DNA of 24,254 nucleotides from VRUE01 sp040879985. Its GTDB lineage: Bacteria; Actinomycetota; Thermoleophilia; Solirubrobacterales; 70-9. The stretch is from the NCBI GenBank assembly GCA_040879985.1, contig JBBDJH010000010.1, forward strand, positions 1 through 24,254. The letters run 5' to 3'. Shown here one piece after another: positions 1 to 6,369 of the stretch. The stretch's first letter is position 1. Each line of letters starts with the position of its first letter. Both the position numbers and the translations under genes were made by a program. Under the pieces are notes generated by a model. It was not told where the DNA came from, made no database searches, and worked only from the letters and a program-made list of their open reading frames with translations.

Positions 1-340
1 CCAGGGCCGTGCCGACATCCCCGGGCAGCGGCAGACGCTCGTAGCGCCTGCCCTTACCGCGAGAGCAGCCGGTCAACCGGGCTCTTGATCACCGTAGCCA
101 CCGGCGGCGGAACGGCGCCGAGTGCGCGCAGATACACGAGCGGGAGCGACATGCTTCGCGGTGAGGCCCAGCTCGTATTGCCAGCGGCGCGACGCTCCCG
201 CAGGAACAGGTCAACCTGCTCCGGCGTCAACTCACCGGGCGCCAGGTCTCGCCGCTCGAGCCAGCGGCTGAGATCGTCGAACTGCTTCAGCCGCCCCCGC
301 ACCGAGTTCTCCGCGTAGCCACGCCGCCCCAGCTCTGTCA
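1..340 (-). pseudogene. Tyrosine recombinase (phage-type integrase) remnant
   Basis: This is a decayed site-specific recombinase that runs off the window edge. The open frame ending at 54 carries, over roughly its last 95 residues, a SAM-like core-binding domain: a stretch with RLKQFDDLSRWLERRDLAPG and then LTPEQVDLFLRERRAAG. Such domains grip the DNA arms in XerC/D-like integrases. The frame stops (TAA at 54-56). Just beyond, shifted by one, codons encode KGRRYERLPLPGDVG, a segment typical of the catalytic domain downstream of the first catalytic Arg. The intervening part, including that Arg motif, is missing, so a deletion plus frame change has destroyed the gene. The long upstream extension of the frame (to 782) overlaps the repeats and the intron and looks non-coding. 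Identification of the domains is from family knowledge; the catalytic Tyr would lie outside the window. Confidence 0.7.
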
Positions 341-342
341 AC

Positions 343-429
343 GGCCATCGAGAATTCCCCAGCGGCGGCCATCCAACCTCCCCACTCGCGGCCACGACTT
401 CTCCCCACCGGTGGCCATCGGTTCTCCCC
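343..429. repeat. Four tandem 17-18 bp repeats, 23-24 bp period (IS21-end-like)
   Basis: Four copies begin at 343, 367, 390 and 413 with spacings of 24, 23 and 23 bp. Each starts GGCCA and ends CCCC (GGCCATCGAGAATTCCCC, GGCCATCCAACCTCCCC, GGCCACGACTTCTCCCC, GGCCATCGGTTCTCCCC). The centres are more variable. Multiple short repeats of this kind sit inside the ends of IS21-family elements, where they bind the IstA transposase. No istA or istB gene is present here, so this would be an orphan end. The repeat structure is seen directly; the IS21 assignment is inference. Confidence 0.65.
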
Positions 430-500
430 GCTTGAACCTGCGAGTGTGCCGAGCATGACGTTGAGATCGGAGGTGGAAGTCCTGACCTGGAGCCCCAACA

Positions 501-845
501 GGGGTCTTCGGGATCGCCGCGGCTCGCGAGGAGTACGTACCGCGTGCGTTGGCTGCCCACATCCGTCGGCGTCTGCGCGCGATCGTGCTCAAGCACTGGA
601 GACGATCCAGGACGATTGCTCGCAACCTCATCAAGCTCGGTGTCAGGCGGCAGAGCGCGTGGGGCCAGGTCTACGCTGGACGCAGGTCCACGTGGGCCCT
701 CAGCCACGTCCCGGCTGTCGATAAGGCCATGCCGGCGAAGTACTTCACCGAACACGGCCTGACTCGACTGGTCGATCTGCACCGCGATTGGCGCCGAGAC
801 ATCATCGCCCCACGTCGAGCGCAGATGGTGCTCGACTGGCGATAA
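501..845 (+). pseudogene. Group II intron reverse transcriptase/maturase, C-terminal fragment
   Basis: An open frame without a normal start encodes the maturase-domain end of a group II intron RT. Its core reads HIRRRLRAIVLKHWRRSRT, followed by a short helix, LIKLGV, and then WALSHVPAVDKAMPAKYF. The RRRLRA...W+R..T...L...G signature and the terminal A.P..YF block are the usual ending of these proteins. The RT palm with YADD and most of domain X are absent, so the protein cannot be functional. A match to intron domain V follows 51 bp downstream on the same strand, as expected when the ORF sits in intron domain IV. Assignment rests on motif recognition, supported by the adjacent RNA element. 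Confidence 0.75.
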
Positions 846-865
846 CGCGAGGTCGACAACCGGCC

Positions 866-957
866 GGCGGCGGGGGTCATAACCCGCCGTCCCGAAGAGC
901 CGTGTGCGAACAGCGCAAGCACGGTTCCGTGGGAGCCGGGGAGGGCATTGGCTCCGG
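866..957 (+). ncRNA. Group II intron 3' end: domains V and VI
   Basis: Domain V is at 897-927. Its 5' strand GAGCCGTG pairs with CACGGTTC at the 3' side (8 bp, one G-U). An upper TGCG/CGCA stem is capped by a small loop, with a two-base AG bulge on the 3' side. This includes the conserved AGC catalytic triad near the 5' end. A domain VI-like hairpin follows, with GGAGCC at 932-937 pairing GGCTCC at 950-955. A GGCGG/CCGCC hairpin at about 868-889 precedes domain V. The intron 3' boundary should lie near 956-960. Domain V ribozyme activity would need the missing 5' domains. The loop is not a clean GNRA tetraloop, consistent with decay or a variant class. Confidence 0.75.
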
Positions 958-1147
958 CCTCCTCCTGCAGAAGGCGCAACAGCTCCGCCAACGCCAGGCG
1001 TAGGCGCTCCCGCAGCGACTCTCCGCCGCGCCCCGCCGCCTCGCAGAGGCGTCGCTCAATGGCCTCTGGAGAGGTACCCCCCGATCGTTCGGCACTCCTG
1101 CGCCACTCAACCCCCGCCGATCGCCTGGGCAGACAAGTACGAGTCGA
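957..1147 (-). pseudogene. Possible TetR ligand-domain remnant cut by the intron
   Basis: The minus strand is open from about 1147 and reads EAIERRLCEAAGRGGESLRE, continuing as an amphipathic helix with LALAELLRLLQEEAG. This resembles the start of a TetR C-terminal domain, and it parallels a segment in the intact TetR next door (GEGEWPERVEAGLAALLAEL). No start codon or DNA-binding domain is visible. The coding look ends where the intron 3' end begins, which suggests the intron interrupted this gene in antisense orientation. The similarity is modest and could be chance in GC-rich helical sequence. Confidence 0.3.
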
Positions 1148-1198
1148 TCAAGGTACTAAAGAGGTCTCCGGCCTGCCGCCCGCTCGCCGCCGCAAAGG

Positions 1199-1204
1199 TA
1201 TCCT
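1199..1204 (+). promoter_or_regulatory. Candidate -10 box for the TetR gene (leaderless)
   Basis: TATCCT ends six bases before the ATG at 1211. Transcription from this box would begin at or next to the start codon, giving a leaderless mRNA, which is common in actinobacteria. No convincing -35 hexamer is seen, and no Shine-Dalgarno precedes the ATG, which agrees with leaderless translation. Confidence 0.4.
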
Positions 1205-1210
1205 GCGGCC

Positions 1211-1849
1211 ATGGCCTCCACCGGCCAGACGACGACCCGAGCCGCCTCTTCCCGCCCGCTCTTGGCCCGCGAGTTCGTCTACGCGCACAAGCGTCGGCGG
1301 CTGTTCGCCGCGCTCGCCGAACTGACATCCGAGCAGGGCTACGAGGCGACCTCGATCAGCGACATAGTCAGGCGCGCCGCCGTCGCCCGCAAAACCCTCT
1401 ATGACAGCTTCAGCGGCAAGGAGGAGCTGTTGCTCGATGCGGTCGACGACGCGATCGCCGCCGCCTTCGCCCGCATCGAAGCCGCCTGCGCAGGGGAGGG
1501 AGAGTGGCCCGAGCGAGTGGAGGCCGGCCTTGCGGCGCTGCTCGCCGAGCTCGCCGAGCAGCCCGACCGAGCCCACCTCTGGATCGTCGTCGCCCCGGCC
1601 GCCGCGCCCGCCTCGGCGCAGCGCTACGACGAGGCCCAGAGCCGCTTCCTCGCATTGTTGCGCGCCACCGCCCCGCGCGCCACCGCGCCGCCCGCACCCG
1701 TGGAGGAGTCCCTGATCGGCGGCGTCGCCTGGGTCCTCCACCGCCAGCTGCGCAGCGGCGACGCCGAGCGGGCGCCGGAGCTGCTCCCCGACCTCAGCGC
1801 CCTGGTAATCGACGCCTATGGAGCCCGACCCTCTAAGATCGCTCCGTGA
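1211..1849 (+). CDS. TetR/AcrR family transcriptional regulator
   Basis: This 212-residue protein is a one-component DNA-binding regulator, probably a repressor. Residues about 47-68 (ATSISDIVRRAAVARKTLYD, then SFSGKEELL) form the TetR helix-turn-helix with the hallmark K-T-L-Y-x-x-F-x-x-K-E-E-L. The variable helical C-terminal domain (about 75-205) would bind an unknown ligand and dimerise. The ATG at 1211 lies just after a -10-like TATCCT, favouring this start and a leaderless transcript. The size is normal. The nearest gene is tRNA-Thr on the same strand, and no obvious divergent target operon is present; the sequence just upstream is mobile-element debris. The regulated genes and ligand cannot be read from the sequence. 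Confidence 0.9.
   Translation: MASTGQTTTRAASSRPLLAREFVYAHKRRRLFAALAELTSEQGYEATSISDIVRRAAVARKTLYDSFSGKEELLLDAVDDAIAAAFARIEAACAGEGEWPERVEAGLAALLAELAEQPDRAHLWIVVAPAAAPASAQRYDEAQSRFLALLRATAPRATAPPAPVEESLIGGVAWVLHRQLRSGDAERAPELLPDLSALVIDAYGARPSKIAP
1833..1838 (+). promoter_or_regulatory. Candidate -10 box for tRNA-Thr
   Basis: TAAGAT within the last codons of the TetR gene would place a transcription start near 1845, about 36 bases before the mature tRNA. No clear -35 element is visible, so this is tentative. Confidence 0.25.
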
Positions 1850-1880
1850 TGGTTGAGCGACCGTTTCGCGCAGCCGACCC

Positions 1881-1953
<73 letters not shown>

Positions 1954-2024
1954 TTGCCTCAGCGCCTTGCCGCGTCCCAGGGCGATCCCGAGACGTTTTC
2001 GCTTCGCTCGGCCTCTGTATGGCG

Positions 2025-2030
2025 TAGAAT
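2025..2030 (+). promoter_or_regulatory. Candidate -10 box for the first nucleotidyltransferase cassette
   Basis: TAGAAT matches the TANNNT core well. It ends eleven bases before the ATG at 2042, implying a leader of only a few bases. No Shine-Dalgarno is present in the gap. The -35 region is not recognisable. Confidence 0.4.
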
Positions 2031-2041
2031 TTGGGCCTGCC

Positions 2042-2248
2042 ATGGCAGCGCAGCCAAACAAGCATCCGCTCCTAGCTCCAGGCAACGAGGCTGAGTGGGC
2101 TCGGCTGAACGCCGAGAAGCGGGAGGCGTTGACGCCGCCGCCCGAGACGCCGATCGGCGAGTTGTTGCGGCGCGGACAGCATCTCTCCGCCCAGGGGGCA
2201 AAGCTGCTGCGTGCCGTCGAGCGGGCCGATGGGTATCGCCGACCCTGA
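2042..2248 (+). CDS. Small partner protein of nucleotidyltransferase (antitoxin-like)
   Basis: This 68-residue protein of no recognised family is rich in charged helix-forming residues (NEAEWARLNAEKREALTPPP, then IGELLRRGQHLSAQGAKLL). It has no signal peptide or membrane segment. The ATG at 2042 follows a -10-like TAGAAT, and an in-frame start at 1967 would overlap the promoter and give an unconserved-looking Arg-rich leader. Its 3' end overlaps the start of the nucleotidyltransferase gene by 20 bases, which points to translational coupling and a joint role. By analogy with AbiEi/AbiEii and MNT/HEPN pairs, it may neutralise or direct the enzyme. That is inference from gene order only. Confidence 0.6.
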   Translation: MAAQPNKHPLLAPGNEAEWARLNAEKREALTPPPETPIGELLRRGQHLSAQGAKLLRAVERADGYRRP

Positions 2249-2735
2249 GTTGGATGTCGCCGTTGCGGCGATGCTCGCCGAGGATGCGCGCTTTGTCGTC
2301 ATCGGCGGGTTCTCGGTCATCGCAAACCGCTTCGTCCGCGCCACGGAGGACATCGACTTCCTCGCCCCGGACGATGATGCGGAGAACGATCGCCGGATCC
2401 TTTCGGCCCTGCGCCGGCTTGACGGCGTGCGTCTGAGCGACGACCAGCCCCTCGAGGAGGGACACCTGATCGGCATGACGCATCTGCGGGCCAGGACCAG
2501 CGCGGGCGTGATCGACGTCATGCGAGGCGGCTTGCCGCCGCTTGACTACGAGACCGTCGAGAAGCGCGCGATTCAAGCCGACTACGGCGGAGGCAAGTTC
2601 CTGGTCGCCGGCTTGAGCAGCATCGTGGGCTTCAAGCGGCTCGCCGATCGCCCGCGCGATCGGAACGATCTCCTCGGCCTCGCTGAAATCCATGGCGAGC
2701 TGCCGGAGGAGCCGATCCCCGGCCTGGATAGCTGA
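2229..2735 (+). CDS. AbiEii/MNT-like nucleotidyltransferase (cassette 1)
   Basis: This 168-residue protein has the minimal nucleotidyltransferase fold. VVIGGFSVIANRF at about 23-35 is the GG/GS nucleotide-binding turn, and ATEDIDFL at 38-45 carries the metal-binding D-x-D pair (D41, D43). A later FKRLADRPRDRNDLLGL block is the K..A.R.RD..DL helix common to AbiEii/DUF6036-type enzymes. Such proteins transfer NMPs to RNA or protein and often act as toxins in toxin-antitoxin or abortive-infection pairs. The ATG at 2229 is chosen because it sits inside the end of the preceding gene and leaves the conserved N-terminus intact. The substrate is unknown. An alternative is a house-keeping-type MNT antitoxin, but no HEPN partner is seen. 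Confidence 0.75.
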   Translation: MGIADPELDVAVAAMLAEDARFVVIGGFSVIANRFVRATEDIDFLAPDDDAENDRRILSALRRLDGVRLSDDQPLEEGHLIGMTHLRARTSAGVIDVMRGGLPPLDYETVEKRAIQADYGGGKFLVAGLSSIVGFKRLADRPRDRNDLLGLAEIHGELPEEPIPGLDS

Positions 2736-2778
2736 CTCCAAGGGGGGAGAGTTTCCCACTGTCTGCTCTTAGGTAGGA

Positions 2779-3936
2779 GTGAGCCGGCGGCCACAGAGCT
2801 GTGACCTCAGTTTGGAGGAGTTCGTCGACGACATCTGGGCGCCGCGGGCGCGTCGGCGGCTGGCGCCGAAGACGTGGGAGCGGGACTCGATCGTCTATGA
2901 GAAGCACATACGGCCGGTGTTCGGCGAGCGCCGGATCGCAGAACTCGACGTCGAGGACTTGGTCGAGTGGCAGGACGGGCTCGAAGAGGCCGGCGTCGGC
3001 GGCCCGACGCTGATCAAGGCGATCGGCATCCTCTCGGGCATCTTTGGCGAGGCCGCCCGGCGACCTCGCTCAACCGGCGTGCGCGGCAACCCGGTCTCTT
3101 TGCTCGAGAGGCCCGCGGCCAAGCGACGGCGCAGGCCACAGGTCTGGGGACCGGTGGTCGTCGAGCGGGTGCGCTTCGAGCTTGTCGCCGGCTCGCTGCG
3201 TCAAGGCCCCGACAGAAAGGTCACGGTCCTGCGCGACGCGTTGCTCGTCAGCCTGATGGAGATGACCGGCTGTCGCCCGGGGTAGGCGCTGGCGCTGCGC
3301 TGGCAGGACATCGGCTCGCGCATCGCGATCTGGCGCGCACTTAGCGGCAGAAAGATCGTCGATCGAACCAAGACCGGGCGAAACCGGGAGGTGCCGGTGC
3401 TGCCGCCGCTGGACAACGACCTCGAGGCCATGCGCAGGCTCAGCGGCGATCCGCCCGAGGCGTTTGTCTTTCGCAAGCCTGCGGGCGGCCACTGGGTCGA
3501 GACCGATTGGCGCAACTATCGCTCCCGCCATTTCATCCCCGCGCTCAAACGAGTGGAGGTGGACTGGCCGAGCTGGCGGGCGGGGCTGTCCCGTTCCGAC
3601 TCGGTGCGCGAGAGTGTCGCGGGCCTGGCTTCCACCCGTCCGTACGATCTCGGCCGCCACACCCACTCGGCGCTAATGCTGGCCGCCGGGATGTCGCTCC
3701 AGCGACTTGCCCGGATCCAGGGCCACGGCATCCGCGTGCTCGACGAGACCTACTCCGAGCAGCTTGCCGAGTTCGCCGAACGCGACAAGCGCATCGACCC
3801 TGTCGTCGAGATCGAAGCGGCCCGGGATCTGGTCTGGGCCCGGAGAACTGCCGTCGCAGGCCCTACGATCAAGAACGATGGCAATGCCGTTGACAACGCG
3901 CTCGGATTGGCTGGCCGCCCATCCGCCGCCGGCTGA
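2779..3936 (+). pseudogene. Tyrosine-recombinase integrase with an internal amber codon
   Basis: The reading frame would encode 385 residues but has TAG at codon 169 (3283-3285). The N-terminal SAM-like domain (about 10-105) contains KTWERDSIVYEKHIRPVFGE. The catalytic domain begins just before the stop with TGCRPG (catalytic R166). After the stop come ALALRW, KTGRNREVPVLPP, the second Arg box (DLGRHTHSALMLAAG, R293), GH (H316) and the nucleophile DETYSEQ (Y325). Families usually read RPGEALALRW, so one GAG to TAG change explains the stop. The DLGRH box also has one residue more than the usual DLRH. The start is the GTG at 2779, because an in-frame stop lies at 2770. The 3' end overlaps the next gene by 59 bases. 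Confidence 0.85.
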
Positions 3937-4312
3937 GCGGCTGACCGCGACGCTGGCGGGGGTCGCTGCTCGCATTCGCAAGGGCGAGGAGTTCGGCCAC
4001 GCGGTGCGCGAGTTCCTCGACGAGTTCTCGCTGCGCGGCGACGACGACTCGCGAGCGACGGCGATCTCGGACCGGCCGGAGGCCGCGGGAGACGAGCGCT
4101 ACGACGCCTATCTCGGCGCACTTGCCGAGCATCTATCCCTCGCGCACGGGCTGCAACGCCCCCCGTGGTCAGTCGAGCCCGGGCGCTTCCTCGATCGCTT
4201 TTGGTTCGTCAGCGACGTGCCCGGCTTTCGCGCCGTATCGATCGCCCAGGCGCCGGCAGCCTTCCGCCGCCGCGGCGTCTTCCTTCCCGAGCGCTCCCTG
4301 CACCGGGTCTGA
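3878..4312 (+). CDS. Partner protein of DUF6036-like nucleotidyltransferase
   Basis: This 144-residue soluble protein has no family I can name with certainty. It has an N-terminal helical part (TTRSDWLAAHPPP, then LAGVAARIRKGEEFGHAVRE) and a C-terminal block (FLDRFWFVSDVPGFRAVSIA, then FRRRGVFLPERSL). That tail resembles proteins I have seen paired with DUF6036 nucleotidyltransferases in actinobacteria. The ATG at 3878 (or 3884) starts inside the end of the integrase frame. The stop lies three bases before the GTG of the nucleotidyltransferase, so the two are co-translated. It is probably the antitoxin or specificity subunit of the pair. No DNA-binding motif is clear, and its function is inferred from order alone. 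Confidence 0.65.
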   Translation: MAMPLTTRSDWLAAHPPPAERLTATLAGVAARIRKGEEFGHAVREFLDEFSLRGDDDSRATAISDRPEAAGDERYDAYLGALAEHLSLAHGLQRPPWSVEPGRFLDRFWFVSDVPGFRAVSIAQAPAAFRRRGVFLPERSLHRV

Positions 4313-4315
4313 GGC

Positions 4316-4825
4316 GTGGACCGCGAGGAGATCGTCGCGGCGCTGACCGAGCTGGCCGCCGAGCTGCAGCGATGCGGGGCGAGCGCCGATATGTACGTCG
4401 TCGGCGGCGCCGCGATCGCCCTCGCCTACGACGAGCGCCGCGCCACCCGCGACATCGACGCTGTCTTCGAGCCGAAGAGCGTCGTGTACGAGGCCGCGGC
4501 GACCGTCGCCGATCAGCGCGGCCTGCCCGCCGGCTGGCTCAACGATGCGGTCAAGGGCTTTCTCGCCGGTGACGATCCGGCGGCAATACCGGTCCTCGAT
4601 TTGCCCGGCCTGCGCTGTGTCGCTGCCTCACCGAAGACTTTGCTCGCGCTCAAGGTGCTCGCCCATCGCGTCGGCGAAGACGAGGGTGACATCCGCCTGC
4701 TCGCGGCAGATCTCGGCCTCGAGCGCGCCGAGCAGGTTTTGTCCGTGGCCGAGGAGACCTTCGGCGATCGTCTCGATCCGGCGGCACGCTTCTTCGTCGA
4801 AGAGATATTCGACGACGCGAGCTAA
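4316..4825 (+). CDS. DUF6036/AbiEii-like nucleotidyltransferase (cassette 2)
   Basis: This 169-residue protein has MYVVGGAAIALAYDERRATR at 26-45 followed by DID (46-48), the G-G/S...D-x-D active-site signature of MNT-type nucleotidyltransferases. It continues with SPKTLLALKVLAHR and EDEGDIRLLAADLG, the K-helix and D-I-R-L-L helix of the DUF6036/AbiEii group. The start is the GTG at 4316, three bases after the upstream stop. It differs clearly from the 2229-2735 enzyme in sequence, so this is a second, independent cassette rather than a duplication. The likely role is nucleotide transfer to an RNA or protein target within a toxin-antitoxin or abortive-infection-like module; the target is unknown. 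Confidence 0.8.
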   Translation: MDREEIVAALTELAAELQRCGASADMYVVGGAAIALAYDERRATRDIDAVFEPKSVVYEAAATVADQRGLPAGWLNDAVKGFLAGDDPAAIPVLDLPGLRCVAASPKTLLALKVLAHRVGEDEGDIRLLAADLGLERAEQVLSVAEETFGDRLDPAARFFVEEIFDDAS

Positions 4826-4884
4826 GACACTGACGCTGCCCGGGCCTGCAGAGGAGGAGGCGCATCTCGGGACGAGTTGAGCAG

Positions 4885-6264
4885 CTACGCGAATAGCCGC
4901 TCGATCCCGATCAGCGTCACGTCCTCTTCGGCGGCGCGGCGCTCGAGCGCCTTCGAGAACCCGCGGGCGAAGATCGCCAGCCTTGCGCCCCCGGCCCGAG
5001 GCAGCGAGTCGCGCTGATCGAGCAGCTGTTCCAGGGCGGAGACCGGGGCGGACTTCGCCCACTTGCAGGAGGCCAGCAGGTCGTAGCGGCCGCGCGAGAC
5101 TCCGGCGACGTCGATCTCGGTCTGGCCGTCCCGGGACCACCAGCTGCCCAGCTGCTGAGATCCCGGCAGTTCCCCTCCGGCATGGCGTCCCGCCCACTCG
5201 CGGCAGCAGTCCTCGAAAGCCAGCCCCATGTAGGTGTCCATGTCGCGCTCGACGATCCGCAGCACCTCTTTGACCCGGCCGCGCTCGAGCAGGCTCCGGT
5301 TGGGAAAGACGAAGCGGAACCAGAAGCGGAAGAACGGATCGGCGAGCCGGTAGCTGGTTCGCCGCGGCTCGGGCCCCCGCGGCGAAAGTGGTGAGCGGGC
5401 CTGCAGGTAGCCGAGCTCCAGCAGGCGGCGCAGCATCTTGGTCAGGTTGGGGACCGGGATCTGCGTGCCGTTCGAGATCTCGCTGACGCTGGTGCGGCCG
5501 GCGGCGACCCCGCGCACGATCGCGAAATAGGTGCCCGGATCGCGGATCGTCTGCTCCTCGCGCAGCAGATGCAGGGGCTCTTCGTAGAGCGACTCGCCCC
5601 GGCGAAGGATCCGATCCGCGATCGTCTCCGAGAGCGCCCCTTTGCCCGCCCAGACCTGGTACTGGGGCGTGCCGCCGAGGACGGCGTATCGGCGGAGCCT
5701 CGCTTCGGGTGAGAGCCGCGGCGATGCGAACAGGGACGCATCGCGGTAGTCCAGCGGCTCGAGCAGCGGCCGGTAGTCCGCGCGCCCGAACAGAGGCGCG
5801 CCTGGGGAGAGCAGCTCCTCCATCAGGCGCAGCGCGCTGCCGCTGAGAATCAGCGTCACCGGCACGCCGTTGCGCTGCCATCGGTCCCAGTGCCGCTGCA
5901 CGATCGACTCCAGCGCGGGCTGGGCTGCGAGCAGCCACTGGAACTCGTCGAGCACGATCGCCAGCGGCTGCTCCAGCGCGAGCTCGCCGACCGTCTCCAG
6001 CGCCTCGTCCCAGGATTCGAAGCGCAGGGGCATCCGCGGCCCCAGCAGGCGTGCGACCTCGCGCGCGAGCATGTCCAGGTGCGAGCGCTCGCCCTGCTCG
6101 TCCGCCTGGAAGAAGACGCCCCGTGACTTTCCAAGCGCGTGGGCGAGCAGAAAACTCTTGCCCACTCGCCGCCTGCCGCGCAGGATGACGAGTTGCGGTG
6201 GGTTCGCGATTGCCTCGCGCAGTCGGGCGAGCTCGCGCTCGCGGTCGATCAGCTTGGTTGTCAC
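4885..6264 (-). CDS. AAA ATPase with DUF234-like C-terminal domain
   Basis: This protein of about 459 residues belongs to the ATPase family first noted in archaea (PF01637-like core). Walker A is GRRRVGKS at 30-37; Walker B is LAIVLDEFQWL with D106 and E107. A sensor-like ILSGSALRLMEELL follows, then a winged-helix region (SVSEISNGTQIPVPNLTKML). The C-terminal DUF234-like part has DPFFRFWFRFVFPNRSL and then TEIDVAG...LLASCKW, an E-x-D...K pattern suggestive of a PD-(D/E)XK nuclease fold. The GTG at 6264 is chosen because the conserved LIDRERELARL follows at once; the frame stays open upstream without conserved content. No membrane segment is seen. Such proteins occur singly in accessory regions and their biology is largely unknown. 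Confidence 0.85.
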   Translation of the reverse strand: MTTKLIDRERELARLREAIANPPQLVILRGRRRVGKSFLLAHALGKSRGVFFQADEQGERSHLDMLAREVARLLGPRMPLRFESWDEALETVGELALEQPLAIVLDEFQWLLAAQPALESIVQRHWDRWQRNGVPVTLILSGSALRLMEELLSPGAPLFGRADYRPLLEPLDYRDASLFASPRLSPEARLRRYAVLGGTPQYQVWAGKGALSETIADRILRRGESLYEEPLHLLREEQTIRDPGTYFAIVRGVAAGRTSVSEISNGTQIPVPNLTKMLRRLLELGYLQARSPLSPRGPEPRRTSYRLADPFFRFWFRFVFPNRSLLERGRVKEVLRIVERDMDTYMGLAFEDCCREWAGRHAGGELPGSQQLGSWWSRDGQTEIDVAGVSRGRYDLLASCKWAKSAPVSALEQLLDQRDSLPRAGGARLAIFARGFSKALERRAAEEDVTLIGIERLFA

Positions 6265-6354
6265 GTGGGTAAGTGTAGCGTGAGTTAGTGACTCGTAATA
6301 CACATGTCGAGTGTCGCAAGCTCGCGTACGAGACGCGCACCGCTCGCGCACCGG

Positions 6355-6360
6355 TAGCCT
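6355..6360 (+). promoter_or_regulatory. Candidate -10 box for the acyl-CoA dehydrogenase
   Basis: TAGCCT ends nine bases before the ATG at 6370, so a transcript would be leaderless or nearly so. There is no Shine-Dalgarno in the gap. This is weak evidence on its own but follows the pattern of other genes in the window. Confidence 0.3.
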
Positions 6361-6369
6361 GCCCGCAGC

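Noticed and set aside
1410..1836. Arg/Pro/Ala-rich frames overlapping the TetR gene on both strands
   Set aside because: They have composition typical of out-of-frame GC-rich reading. The TetR frame carries the recognisable helix-turn-helix.
6287..6316. ACTCG/CGAGT inverted repeat upstream of the ATPase gene
   Set aside because: Five-base arms with a 12-base gap are expected by chance, and no promoter could be placed beside them.
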